Under the pieces are notes generated by a model. The model was not told where the DNA came from. It searched no databases and was given only the letters and a program-made list of their open reading frames with translations. Below are positions 50,999 through 59,418 of a stretch of DNA of 64,000 nt, piece after piece. The stretch's first letter is position 1; every line of letters starts with the position of its first letter. The stretch is from Lysobacterales bacterium (lineage in GTDB: Bacteria > Pseudomonadota > Gammaproteobacteria > Xanthomonadales > Xanthomonadaceae). The DNA lies in assembly GCA_016718605.1 (NCBI GenBank), contig JADKCY010000002.1:1614501-1678500 (forward strand), read 5' to 3'. The translations under genes were made by a program, and so were the position numbers.

Positions 50999-51487
50999 GA
51001 GCCAGCGTCGAGAAACCGGGATCCCGCCCGTAGGATCGGTCAATCTAGCGCCGGCGGTGAGCGTCGCGGGAGGACGCCGAGTCGCGGCGAAGCCAGAGTT
51101 CCAGGTTTAATGTCGCGCACTGGGCCCGCTGGTGGGCCTAACTGCGCGAATCCAACGTCGATTTCGCGAGACGACCGGGGGTGAACGGCTTAGCATCGGC
51201 GCCGACCTTGTGCCTTGCGCCTCGGTCCTACCTCGGCGCAAATGCGACTTGGCAGATGATCGGTTCTCACGCGCAGGATCGTTGCTGGCGCGGCCAAGCG
51301 CGGCGCATTCACTCGCAGATGTCAACCCCGATTGAATTTTGACTCACTGGGGGTGCGGCCTCTTTCTTGGACGCACCAGTGGTCGGCTTTGGTACCAATT
51401 CCTAGGACATTGTGGGAAGCAAGTGCTTGTTGCGGCAATAGTTTAGGACTGCATGTCGGAGCGCTCGGGAAGCCCTTAGAAGCAACG
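50999..51487. other. Gene-free region downstream of hipA
   Basis: 489 bp without a convincing reading frame. It contains a short GC-rich inverted repeat near 51123-51137 (GGCCC...GGGCC). No tRNA, insertion-sequence end or riboswitch is visible. An open frame that reads from here into mnmE (51332-51844, plus strand) is antisense to that gene and has no recognisable product. Confidence 0.5.
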
Positions 51488-52825
51488 TTACTTTCCGATG
51501 CAGAACGACGAGAAAATCGCCCCGAGCAAATCATCGCTATGAAACTCGCCGGTGATCTCCGAAAGCACGGCTTGCGCGAGACGGAGTTCCTCGGCGAGCA
51601 GTTCTCCGAAGCGGTCAGTGAGGTGCTGCTCGGCGCAGTGCAGGTGGCGCTCGACGCTTTCGAGCGCGTCGAGATGGCGTTGGCGCGCACTGAATGCGGC
51701 GCCGGCGGTGCCCCCACTGGCGACCGCCCGAAGCTGCTGGCGCAGGTCATCAAGTCCACTGCCAAGCTTCGCCGAGAGGTGCAGAAAATCCGGTTTTGGC
51801 AAGTTAGTTTCCGGCTGCAGATCGACTTTGTTGACTACCCATAGGGTCTGTTTATCGCGGGGAAGCTCTGCTTGCAGTGCAGTCTTTTGGGCCATGACAT
51901 CGGCAGCGCTCGCGTCGATCACCGCGATAACCAAATCCGCCTGCTGCAGCGCTTCACGAGTCCTTCGAATACCTTCACGCTCAATCGCATCGTCGCTGTC
52001 TCGGACACCTGCGGTATCCGCCAACAGCAAGCTGACGCCGTCAAGCTGCAATTGCTCCTCGACGACATCTCGCGTGGTGCCCGGCTGGGCCGTTACGATG
52101 GCACGGTCCATGCCCGTGAGAGCATTGAGCAAAGAAGATTTGCCTGCATTCGGCGCACCAAGCAGGACCACTTTGAGTCCATCGCGTAGACGGCAGCCTT
52201 GCCTGGCATCGTGCTGCAGGGCGCGATGTTCGATCTGCAGTGTGTGAAGTTGTGCAGCGATGCTTTGATCTGCGAGAAAGTCGATCTCTTCTTCGGGGAA
52301 ATCGATGGCCGCTTCAACATGCACGCGCAAGGCGATCAGCGCTTGTTGCAGGGTGGCGACGCGCTGCGCGAATGCGCCTTGCAGTGAGCGCATTGCAGCA
52401 CGAGCAACAGCATCTGACTGCGCGCCAATGAGGTCTGCGACCGCCTCGGCTTGGGTCAGATCAATGCGCCCATTCAGGAACGCGCGTTGGCTGAACTCGC
52501 CAGGTTCGGCCTTGCGCGCACCATAACTACACAGCTGTTGCAGGCCGCGTTGCAACACCGGAATGCTGCCGTGACCTTGAAACTCGAGGACGTCTTCGCC
52601 AGTGAAGGAATGCGGCCTTTGAAAGTACAGCAGCAGGCCCTGATCGATGACTTCGCCCTGATCATCCCGCCACGTGATGTAGTGGGCGTAGCGGCGTTTG
52701 GGTGCTCGGCCCAACATGCGCGTGGCGATCATCCTGCTGGCTGGTCCGGACACGCGCAGGATCCCGATTCCCGCTGCACTCAGCCCGGTCGCGATGGCGA
52801 CAATGCTGTCTTCAGAGAGCGTCAT
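51488..52825 (-). CDS. mnmE: tRNA uridine-5-carboxymethylaminomethyl modification GTPase MnmE
   Basis: A 445-residue GTPase that with MnmG modifies wobble uridine of certain tRNAs. It starts MTLSEDSIVAIATGLSAAGI with GGAGC upstream. The G domain has the P-loop GAPNAGKSSL, the switch QPGTTRDVVEE, DTAGVRDSDD and VNKVD. It ends GAIFSSFCIGK, the absolutely conserved C-terminus with its functional Cys. Last gene of the leftward origin-proximal set. Confidence 0.97.
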   Translation of the reverse strand: MTLSEDSIVAIATGLSAAGIGILRVSGPASRMIATRMLGRAPKRRYAHYITWRDDQGEVIDQGLLLYFQRPHSFTGEDVLEFQGHGSIPVLQRGLQQLCSYGARKAEPGEFSQRAFLNGRIDLTQAEAVADLIGAQSDAVARAAMRSLQGAFAQRVATLQQALIALRVHVEAAIDFPEEEIDFLADQSIAAQLHTLQIEHRALQHDARQGCRLRDGLKVVLLGAPNAGKSSLLNALTGMDRAIVTAQPGTTRDVVEEQLQLDGVSLLLADTAGVRDSDDAIEREGIRRTREALQQADLVIAVIDASAADVMAQKTALQAELPRDKQTLWVVNKVDLQPETNLPKPDFLHLSAKLGSGLDDLRQQLRAVASGGTAGAAFSARQRHLDALESVERHLHCAEQHLTDRFGELLAEELRLAQAVLSEITGEFHSDDLLGAIFSSFCIGK

Positions 52826-52842
52826 CGAAGGGCTCCAGACGA

Positions 52843-52866
52843 CAACGCCCGGCATACCGGGCGTTG
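52843..52866 (-). terminator. Hairpin between yidC and mnmE
   Basis: Arms CAACGCCCGG and CCGGGCGTTG with a 4-base loop lie between the yidC stop (52889) and the mnmE start (52825). The following bases are not T-rich on the minus strand, so this may attenuate rather than stop transcription into mnmE. Confidence 0.55.
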
Positions 52867-52888
52867 TGTGTTGCCAAGTGAGTCGAGG

Positions 52889-54565
52889 TCAGGGTTTGGG
52901 CGCATGCCGCTTGGTAATGATCCACTGCTGCAGCAATCCGAGCGCACCATTGGTGGTCCAGTACAGAACCAGGCCCGCCGGAAAGAACGCAAACATGACA
53001 CCGAAGGCCAGAGGCATGATCTGCATGATGCGCTTCTGCATCGGATCCATCCCTGGGCTGGGCGAGAGCTTCTGGGTCAACCACATGGTCGCCAGATTCA
53101 ACACGGGGAGCACAAACAACGGGTCGGGCGCGGTGAGGTTCTGAATCCACAATACCCAAGGCGCGTGCCGCAGTTCGACCGCTTCAATCAGCACCCAGTA
53201 GAGTGAAATGAACACCGGTATTTGCACCAGGATCGGCAAGCACCCGCCCATCGGGTTGATTTTCTCTTTTTTGTACAACTCCATCATCGCGGTCTGAAAT
53301 TTTTGTCGATCTTCGCCGTAGCGCTCCTTGAGTGCTTCGATGCGCGGTTGCACGGCGCGCATCTTGGCAAAGCTCTTGTATTGCGCCTCAGACAGCTTGA
53401 AGAGACCACCCTTGAGCAGCAGGACGAGCAAGATGATGGCCCACCCCCAGTTACCCGTCAGGCTATGTAGTGCACCAAGCAACCACGCCATGGGTTGCGC
53501 GATGACCGTAAAAACACCGTAGTCCAAGGTCAGCTTCAGTCCCGGTGCGATACCTTCCAGCCGATCCTGAAGTTTGGGTCCCACATAAAAGCGCGTATCA
53601 ATAGTTGCGGTTTGACCCACTGGGATCGCCACCGTGGCATCAGCGATGCTGCGAATCAGGTAGCGGCCATTGACCACGGCGGTACTGAAGTCCTGTGCGA
53701 CGCCCGTTGCAGGAATCCAGGCGGCGAAGAAATAGTGCTCAAGCATCGCCACCCAGCCATCCGTGGCAGCCAAATTCAAGGGCTCATCGCCAAAGTCGTC
53801 GAACTTGCGTTTGTCGAACTTGCTTTCCGGGCTATACCAGGCTGCACCGACAAAACTGTAGGCGGCGGGGTTGGTGAAGCTATTGCCAACTGGCTTCGGG
53901 GCATCACGCTGAATTTGCGTGTAAGCCGTCGCGCCGAGGACCTCTCCGCTTCCGTTGTGAATCTCTTGACGAACATCGAGTACGTAGCTGCCACGCGCCA
54001 GCGTGAAAATCTTACGGACATGAATGCCATTGGCTGCTTGCCAAGTCATGGCAAATTCAACCGCGTCTTGACCTTCGGCAAGACGGTAACTGGTCTGGTC
54101 GACCGCAAACTGGGCGAGGTGATTGGGTAGTTGCTCGGCGACTGCACTGGTCAAGCCGGATTGGGCGACAAATGTCTTGCCGCTTTCCGTCGACATCAGC
54201 ACCACCGGTGGGGCGCCAGCCTCCGTGTTCTGCCGGTACTCCAGCAGTTCGGCGCGGACAATGCTGCCGCCCTGCGTTGAAAGTTCCAAGTTCAACACGT
54301 CGTTGCTCAAACTGACTGTGTTGGCGCCGACGCTTTCCAGCGCGATGACCTCGTCCGCAACCGCGGAACTGCCACTGCTAGCGAGAGGGACTTCGTCCCC
54401 ACTTCCAGGGGTAGGGGAGACAGGCACACTCGCGTCGGTGGCTGAAGATGCCACGCTCTCCGTTGCCGTGACTGGTTGCACCTCGGGCGATGCGTGCCAC
54501 GCTTCCCACAGAAGATAGGCCAGCATCAGCCAAGCGATCAGCAAGAACGTTCTTGATTGGGACAT
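52889..54565 (-). CDS. yidC: Membrane protein insertase YidC
   Basis: A 558-residue inner-membrane insertase that acts with SecYEG or alone. An N-terminal membrane helix (FLLIAWLMLAYLLWEAW) is followed by the large periplasmic domain of the Gram-negative form (to about residue 340). The conserved C-terminal helices then follow, including NWGWAIILLVLLLKGGLFKLS, with the hydrophilic-groove region, and MGGCLPILVQIPVFISLYW. The start is ATG 54565. It lies 127 bp after rnpA; the small yidD gene normally found between them is not present. Confidence 0.97.
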   Translation of the reverse strand: MSQSRTFLLIAWLMLAYLLWEAWHASPEVQPVTATESVASSATDASVPVSPTPGSGDEVPLASSGSSAVADEVIALESVGANTVSLSNDVLNLELSTQGGSIVRAELLEYRQNTEAGAPPVVLMSTESGKTFVAQSGLTSAVAEQLPNHLAQFAVDQTSYRLAEGQDAVEFAMTWQAANGIHVRKIFTLARGSYVLDVRQEIHNGSGEVLGATAYTQIQRDAPKPVGNSFTNPAAYSFVGAAWYSPESKFDKRKFDDFGDEPLNLAATDGWVAMLEHYFFAAWIPATGVAQDFSTAVVNGRYLIRSIADATVAIPVGQTATIDTRFYVGPKLQDRLEGIAPGLKLTLDYGVFTVIAQPMAWLLGALHSLTGNWGWAIILLVLLLKGGLFKLSEAQYKSFAKMRAVQPRIEALKERYGEDRQKFQTAMMELYKKEKINPMGGCLPILVQIPVFISLYWVLIEAVELRHAPWVLWIQNLTAPDPLFVLPVLNLATMWLTQKLSPSPGMDPMQKRIMQIMPLAFGVMFAFFPAGLVLYWTTNGALGLLQQWIITKRHAPKP

Positions 54566-54691
54566 GAATTCAGCCTGCAAGCGACGGAGGTATCGCCAAG
54601 AATGGTGGGCGGTGACGGCGCTCGCGCTGTTGCGGGCAGCTTCCGGTCCGGCGATAAGGGCTGTGCATTGTGCCCTTCCACCCGCCCTTCA

Positions 54692-55069
54692 TCAACGCGA
54701 TAGTCGTTGCAGTAGTCGTTGCAAATCTGCTCGAAGCGCTTGACCGTCGGCGCTGGCAGCCTCTGTCTTGGCCATGACGACGTAATCGCCTGCCAACAAA
54801 TCGGAGTGTTGGCGGAACATTTCGCGTGCTATCCGCTTCAGCCGATTCCGAACGACGGCACGCTTGTCGACCTTACGCGAGATCGCAAAGCCAATGCGTG
54901 CCAGAGGCGTCTCGGGCGTTTCTGGGTCCGATGAAAACCGCACGCAAATCCGAAACAACGCGCCGTTCAATCGACGGCCATTCTGCATGCACGCGCTGAA
55001 GTCGCGCGCGCTGTGCATTCGCTGCGAGGGTCGCAACCGCTGCTGGTGCGATGAATCTGAGGAGATCAT
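54692..55069 (-). CDS. rnpA: Ribonuclease P protein component
   Basis: A 125-residue basic protein that partners the RNase P RNA in tRNA 5'-end maturation. The family core is FAISRKVDKRAVVRNRLKRIARE, the RNR motif that contacts RNA. The start is uncertain: ATG 55069 is used; the basic N-terminus QRLRPSQRMHSARDF is the usual family beginning a few residues in. It follows rpmH, with a strong hairpin terminator in the gap. Confidence 0.94.
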   Translation of the reverse strand: MISSDSSHQQRLRPSQRMHSARDFSACMQNGRRLNGALFRICVRFSSDPETPETPLARIGFAISRKVDKRAVVRNRLKRIAREMFRQHSDLLAGDYVVMAKTEAASADGQALRADLQRLLQRLSR

Positions 55070-55095
55070 GCACCCACCATCAGAAAGGGACCACA

Positions 55096-55131
55096 CAACA
55101 AAAAGAGCCCAAACGGGAGGTTTGAGCTCTT
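55096..55131 (-). terminator. Terminator/attenuator between rpmH and rnpA
   Basis: On the minus strand AAGAGCTCAAAC and GTTTGGGCTCTT form a stem with one mismatch and a 5-base loop, followed by TTTGTTG. It lies 54 bp after the rpmH stop and 27 bp before the rnpA start. It probably reduces rnpA expression relative to rpmH. Confidence 0.82.
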
Positions 55132-55184
55132 GCTGATCGAGCGTGCATCCAAGGCTTGGTTTGCCAGAATGCGTTTGATCCGAC

Positions 55185-55319
55185 TTACGGGATCAGACGC
55201 TTCCGACCCTTGGCGCGGCGGGCGCTGAGAATGGCACGGCCATCCTTGGTCGCCATGCGCGCGCGAAAACCGTGGGTACGGGCACGCTTGAGATTACTGG
55301 GCTGAAAGGTGCGCTTCAT
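55185..55319 (-). CDS. rpmH: 50S ribosomal protein L34
   Basis: A 44-residue very basic protein, MKRTFQPSNLKRARTHGF...RAKGRKRLIP, the standard full-length L34. It is encoded between dnaA and rnpA, all leftward. In most bacteria rpmH is divergent from dnaA; here dnaA runs in the same direction. Confidence 0.97.
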   Translation of the reverse strand: MKRTFQPSNLKRARTHGFRARMATKDGRAILSARRAKGRKRLIP

Positions 55320-55414
55320 GGCTGAAATCCAGAAGAGGGTCGAAAAGACCGTCAATCGTATAGGTTGGCGTGGCCATCGTCAAGGTGAATACCGTTGGCG
55401 GCGTGGTCGACCTG

Positions 55415-56773
55415 TCATTCCGCAAGTCGTCGCATGAGCTTGTCCCAATCCTCCCGTGTTTTGGGATCACCGCCGACGCGCTTCTTGACCTCTTTGCAGG
55501 CGTGCATCACCGTCGTGTGGTCCCGACCACCAAACGCTTCACCGATTTCCGGCAGGCTGTGCTCAGTGAGTTCTCGCGCCAGAGCCATCGCCATTTGACG
55601 CGGCCGAACCAGAGATTGAGTGCGCCGTGGTGAATGAAGGTCACTAACCCTGAGTTGGAAATAGTCGGCGACCACCTTTTGGATGTTACTGATGGAAATC
55701 ACCGCTTGCTGAGCGCGCAACAAGTCACGAAGGGCTTCTTGTGCAAAGTCTTCGGTGATCGGTTGGTTGGTGAGATTCGCGCGCGCAGCGAGTGTATTTA
55801 GCGCACCTTCCAAGTCTCGAACATTGGAACGCATGCGTCTCGCCATCAGGAAGGCGACGTTCTGCGGCAACACAACGCCCTTTTGCTCTGCTTTGGCGAA
55901 CAAAATCGCCGCCCGTGTCTCGAAGTCGGGCGGTTCGATGGCGACCGACAGACCCCAACCGAGACGGGACTTCAAGCGTGGCTCAAGATTTTCGACTTCG
56001 CGCGGAAACCGATCACAAGTCAGGATGATCTGTTGTTTGAGTTCGAACAAGGCATTGAAGGTGTGGAAAAACTCTTCTTGTGTTCGATCTTTGCCAGCAA
56101 AAAACTGGATGTCATCGATCAAAAGCGCTTGGACGGTATGAAACTGGCGCTTGAACGCGTCCATCGACTTGTCGGACAGTGCCTTCATCATCGCGGCGAA
56201 AAACTGCTCAGAGCGCAGATAGAGAACCCGCATGCCTGGTTGCCGCTGCGCCATGAGGTTACCCGCTGCGTGCATCAGGTGGGTCTTGCCCAAACCCGTT
56301 CCCCCGTACAACAGCAGTGGGTTATATGCCATGCCAGGATTCAAGGCGACCTGCATTGCGGCTGCGCGACCGAGTTGATTGGACTTCCCCTCGACAAAGG
56401 TATCGAAGGTATAGCTGGTATCCAGATGACTGGGGAACTGGACAAGCTTCTGGGCAGCATCCGAAGAGGTTCCTCGATTTTGCAATGCCACGCCGTGGTC
56501 TGCTGCAACAGTTCGTGTGAGCGCAGGGGCTTTTTCAAGTGCACCCAGCTCCAACTGAACGGCAAAGTCGGTTGCGACCGCATAGTGACGCACTAGCTCC
56601 GTGATCTTCTGCAAGTACTTTTCTTGGACCGTTTCAATGACGAACCGGTTTGGCGCAAGCAGCGTCAGACTGTTGCTGGTTTCGATCGTCTGGAGCGGTT
56701 TGATCCACGCATGAAAAGCGTCCGCCGAGCATTCCGCTTCCAAGCGCTCCAGGCACTTTGACCAGACATTCAT
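55415..56773 (-). CDS. dnaA: Chromosomal replication initiator DnaA
   Basis: About 452 residues. The N-terminal domain is WSKCLERLEAECSADAFHAWI, followed by a short linker and the AAA+ domain (FVEGKSNQLGRAAA, Walker A GGTGLGKTHL, Walker B LLIDDIQFFAG, and EPRLKSRLGWGLS). The C-terminal DNA-binding HTH has the signature GEAFGGRDHTTVMHACK. The start is ATG 56773 (MNVW); an ATG two codons upstream is equally possible. The gene points away from dnaN, which is unusual: the standard order has dnaA and dnaN in one operon. Confidence 0.97.
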   Translation of the reverse strand: MNVWSKCLERLEAECSADAFHAWIKPLQTIETSNSLTLLAPNRFVIETVQEKYLQKITELVRHYAVATDFAVQLELGALEKAPALTRTVAADHGVALQNRGTSSDAAQKLVQFPSHLDTSYTFDTFVEGKSNQLGRAAAMQVALNPGMAYNPLLLYGGTGLGKTHLMHAAGNLMAQRQPGMRVLYLRSEQFFAAMMKALSDKSMDAFKRQFHTVQALLIDDIQFFAGKDRTQEEFFHTFNALFELKQQIILTCDRFPREVENLEPRLKSRLGWGLSVAIEPPDFETRAAILFAKAEQKGVVLPQNVAFLMARRMRSNVRDLEGALNTLAARANLTNQPITEDFAQEALRDLLRAQQAVISISNIQKVVADYFQLRVSDLHSPRRTQSLVRPRQMAMALARELTEHSLPEIGEAFGGRDHTTVMHACKEVKKRVGGDPKTREDWDKLMRRLAE

Positions 56774-57180
56774 GGGCATGCTCAAAGAGCTCGTTCGGAT
56801 AGAGGGTGGGTGGGTGATCATCGGTTCCAAGCTCGTTGGCAACCGCTTTTCACTCGCGGCCGACCAGTCTAACAGGCGATTTTGAGAAGGGCGCTTCGTT
56901 GCTCTGCGCATCGTTGCAGCAGACGAAGTTACACTGGGATGGCTCGAGCAAGTTGTGGGCTGGTCGCACGTAGGTTGTGGAAAAGCTGTGGGCATTACGC
57001 GAGCAGTAGATGGCGAGTTTTTTTGTCCACAACCTACGCACAGTCACCGGACGCGATCTGCACACTGAAGATGGCGGTAAAACTTTTAGAAAACATGATG
57101 TTGGCGCTGCTTTTAAGTTATCCTCAGGGCTCATCATCATCATCATTTAGATGCTCTTTTAAACCTTTGAGGATGTTGTT
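56774..57180. other. Candidate chromosomal origin (oriC) between divergent dnaA and dnaN
   Basis: A 407-bp non-coding gap. It holds an inverted pair of DnaA-box-like sites (56969-57038), a further near-box TTATCCTCA at 57118-57126, and AT-rich stretches at 57013-57025 and 57079-57120 that could unwind. A TCA/ATC trinucleotide run sits just before dnaN (57131-57147). It must also carry the promoters of both genes. The box count is low, so the origin may extend into coding DNA. Confidence 0.65.
56969..57038. repeat. Inverted repeat with DnaA-box-like sequences
   Basis: CGTAGGTTGTGGA at 56969-56981 and its exact complement at 57026-57038. Read outward, the arms give TTTTCCACA (fits the TTWTNCACA DnaA box) and TTGTCCACA (one mismatch). 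The extra conserved CCTACG beyond the box suggests selection on a longer site. Confidence 0.7.
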
Positions 57181-58281
57181 ATGCGAATGACGCTCCCGCG
57201 TGAAGTGTTGCTCAAACCTCTCCAGCAGGTCGTCAACGTGGTCGAGCGACGTTCAACGATGCCGATACTGTCGAATTTGCTGATGCAAGTCGAAGGCGAA
57301 CATTTGTCATTGACGGCAACCGATCTGGAAGTCCAGATGGTTGCGAGAACAGCGTGTTTGGGCGCTGAGGCGGGTGCGACGACAGTCCCAGCGCGTAAGT
57401 TCTTCGAGATCGTTCGCGCACTTCCCGATGGGGCGATGCTCAACGTGTCGCTGGTTGGTGATCGGCTGACCGTGGTCGCTGGGCGGAGCCGCTATACCCT
57501 GGCTTGCCTTGCAGCTGACGACTATCCGAGTAGTGATGAACTTGAAGTTGTGGAGCGTATTCGCCTCAAGGAGCGAGACCTGAAGCGTGTTATCGATCAA
57601 ACCGCTTTTGCGATGGCGCAGCAGGATGTGCGTTTCTATTTGAATGGATTGCTCTTGGATGTTGACGCGACGACGCTTCGAGCGGTGTCGACGGACGGTC
57701 ACCGGCTCGCGGTCGCCGAGACGGCGGTGGAGAGTGGAGCGCAGGTTCGCAAGCAGGTCATCATTCCGCGAAAGGGCGTTCTAGAGCTTGGTCGCCTTTT
57801 GGAGTCCGTTGAGCAAGACATTGAGTTGGAAGTTGGGCGTACTCACTTGCGCGTCCGGCGGGAAGACCTGGCCTTCAGCACCAAGCTGATCGATGGACGA
57901 TTCCCTGATTATGAAGCTGTGATCCCTCTTGGCGCGGACAAGGAGGTTCGCGTTCAACGGGACGAGTTGCGGTCGAGCTTGCAACGGGCGGTAATTTTGT
58001 CGAACGAAAAGTATCGTGGCGTTCGTTTCGAGTTTGATCCGGGTGTGATGCGGGTGGTCGCGCATAACCCGGAACAGGAAGAAGCGGTTGAGGAGATTGA
58101 GGCGAAGACGCAAATTGCAGCATTGTCGATCGGGTTCAACGCAAGTTACGTGTTGGATGCGCTCGGTGCGCTTTCGGGTGACGAGGTGTTGCTGATGCTG
58201 CGCGACGCCGGTTCAAGTGTGTTGTTACGTGAGGTTGACCATAGCCTCGTCAGGCATGTCGTGATGCCCATGCGTCTTTGA
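57181..58281 (+). CDS. dnaN: DNA polymerase III sliding clamp, beta subunit
   Basis: A 366-residue beta clamp. It begins MRMTLPREVLLKPLQQVVNV and has the usual VERRSTMPILSNLLMQVEG, FALSATDLEVQ-type strand, AVSTDGHRLAVAE, and the C-terminal HSLVRHVVMPMRL of beta clamps, part of the partner-binding surface. The length is standard for three domains. recF follows after 2 bp. It opens the rightward dnaN-recF-gyrB group on its own promoter, because dnaA is divergent. Confidence 0.98.
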   Translation: MRMTLPREVLLKPLQQVVNVVERRSTMPILSNLLMQVEGEHLSLTATDLEVQMVARTACLGAEAGATTVPARKFFEIVRALPDGAMLNVSLVGDRLTVVAGRSRYTLACLAADDYPSSDELEVVERIRLKERDLKRVIDQTAFAMAQQDVRFYLNGLLLDVDATTLRAVSTDGHRLAVAETAVESGAQVRKQVIIPRKGVLELGRLLESVEQDIELEVGRTHLRVRREDLAFSTKLIDGRFPDYEAVIPLGADKEVRVQRDELRSSLQRAVILSNEKYRGVRFEFDPGVMRVVAHNPEQEEAVEEIEAKTQIAALSIGFNASYVLDALGALSGDEVLLMLRDAGSSVLLREVDHSLVRHVVMPMRL

Positions 58282-58283
58282 CT

Positions 58284-59372
58284 ATGACCGAACGGCAGGC
58301 GTTTCGGTTTGCTGGCGTAAGGATTGAAAGCATCCGAAACCTGTCGGTTGTTGATGTGGAAGCGTCGAGCCACGCGAACTACCTTTTCGGTTTTAATGGA
58401 TCTGGCAAAACCTCCTTCTTGGAGGCGCTCTATCTCCTGGGGTACGGACGGTCGTTTCGGAGCGGCTCGCTGGATGCGTTGACTCAGCGGGGTAGTGAGT
58501 TTTGCCGCGTCGTTGCTCGGGTGGATGCACCCAGTGCGCAGGTAACGGTCGGTTTGGAACGCCGCTCAAGGTCTTGGTCCGGCAGAATTGATGGTGCTCC
58601 AGTTGAGCAACTCTCATCGTTGTTTGTTTCGGTCCCCGTGTTGTGTTTTGACCCTGCGTCAAGCATGTCCTTCTTGTCGGAGTCGGAGTCTAGGCGGCGA
58701 TTTATGGACTGGGGGGTGTTCCACGTGGAACCCTCATTGTTGCCAAGTTGGCGCCGCTACAACCGAGCGCTCAAGCAACGAAACGCGGCACTAAGGCTTG
58801 GCGACGGCAGTAGCGCTCAGGCGTGGGTTGCTCAACTTGCCATTGAGGGCGAGCGCATCGATTCAGCGCGTCAACGCTTCATGCTTGGCATGCAGCGATG
58901 CATCACGGACGCTGTCTCCCGTCTGGCGCCGGCATTGACTGGCGTCGAGCTAAAACTACGTTCTGGTTGGATGGCGGGTATCAGTCTTGAGGAGTTCATG
59001 CTCGGGAACGAAGCCAGAGACCTGAAGCTGGGTTTCACCGCCGGCGGTCCACACCGCGCGGATCTACAGATTGAGTGGGACGCTAAGTTGTTTCGTGATG
59101 TCGCCTCTCGGGGGCAAGCGAAAGCGTTGAGCTTGTCGCTGATGATCGCGCAGGCAACCTGGTATCACGGCCTGCGCGGCGTTTGGCCAGTGCTGCTTTT
59201 TGATGACGTGGGGTCCGAGCTTGATGCGATCCATCAGACGCGGCTGCGAGAGTGGATTTCGCAAAGCAACGCACAAACATGGTTGAGTGGGGTTGATCGC
59301 GACTCGCCATTGCTGCCGGCAAAAGGGGCCAGGTTCCACGTGGAACAGGGAAAGATAACGCGGCTGATATAA
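58284..59372 (+). CDS. recF: DNA replication and repair protein RecF
   Basis: A 362-residue ABC/SMC-like ATPase that loads RecA at single-strand gaps. Walker A is GFNGSGKTSF, the signature region GGPHRADLQI and SRGQAKALSLSL is present, and Walker B is LLFDDVGSELD. It begins at ATG 58284; TTG 58278 is also open. The coding sequence carries two parS-like palindromes, each encoding FHVE. The gyrB promoter candidate overlaps its end. Confidence 0.97.
   Translation: MTERQAFRFAGVRIESIRNLSVVDVEASSHANYLFGFNGSGKTSFLEALYLLGYGRSFRSGSLDALTQRGSEFCRVVARVDAPSAQVTVGLERRSRSWSGRIDGAPVEQLSSLFVSVPVLCFDPASSMSFLSESESRRRFMDWGVFHVEPSLLPSWRRYNRALKQRNAALRLGDGSSAQAWVAQLAIEGERIDSARQRFMLGMQRCITDAVSRLAPALTGVELKLRSGWMAGISLEEFMLGNEARDLKLGFTAGGPHRADLQIEWDAKLFRDVASRGQAKALSLSLMIAQATWYHGLRGVWPVLLFDDVGSELDAIHQTRLREWISQSNAQTWLSGVDRDSPLLPAKGARFHVEQGKITRLI
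58717..58732. promoter_or_regulatory. parS-like ParB-binding site 1 (inside recF)
   Basis: TGTTCCACGTGGAACC, with a perfect 14-bp palindromic core GTTCCACGTGGAAC that matches the bacterial parS consensus (GTTNCACGTGNAAC). It encodes VFHVEP, a conserved RecF segment, so codon constraint and ParB binding overlap. Confidence 0.85.
59332..59347. promoter_or_regulatory. parS-like ParB-binding site 2 (3' end of recF)
   Basis: GGTTCCACGTGGAACA, with the same perfect 14-bp core as site 1, 615 bp further on. It encodes RFHVEQ. It lies 20 bp upstream of a TATAAT hexamer in front of gyrB. Confidence 0.85.
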
Positions 59373-59373
59373 T
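59368..59373 (+). promoter_or_regulatory. Candidate -10 element of a gyrB promoter
   Basis: A perfect TATAAT spans the recF stop codon, 45 bp before the gyrB ATG. A -35 element is not clear at 16-18 bp distance; that position is next to the second parS site. Confidence 0.5.
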
Positions 59374-59418
59374 CGATACATCACCCTCACCGGCTGCAGA
59401 GAGGCAATCAGGAAACGC

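Noticed and set aside
51332..51844. Plus-strand frame of 170 codons beside hipA
   Set aside because: More than half lies antisense to the mnmE C-terminus and the rest has no recognisable motif or ribosome-binding site.
57131..57147. TCA/ATC trinucleotide run before dnaN as a DnaA-trio element
   Set aside because: In neither direction does it give the 3'-GAT-5' type triplets adjacent to a DnaA box that define DnaA-trios.
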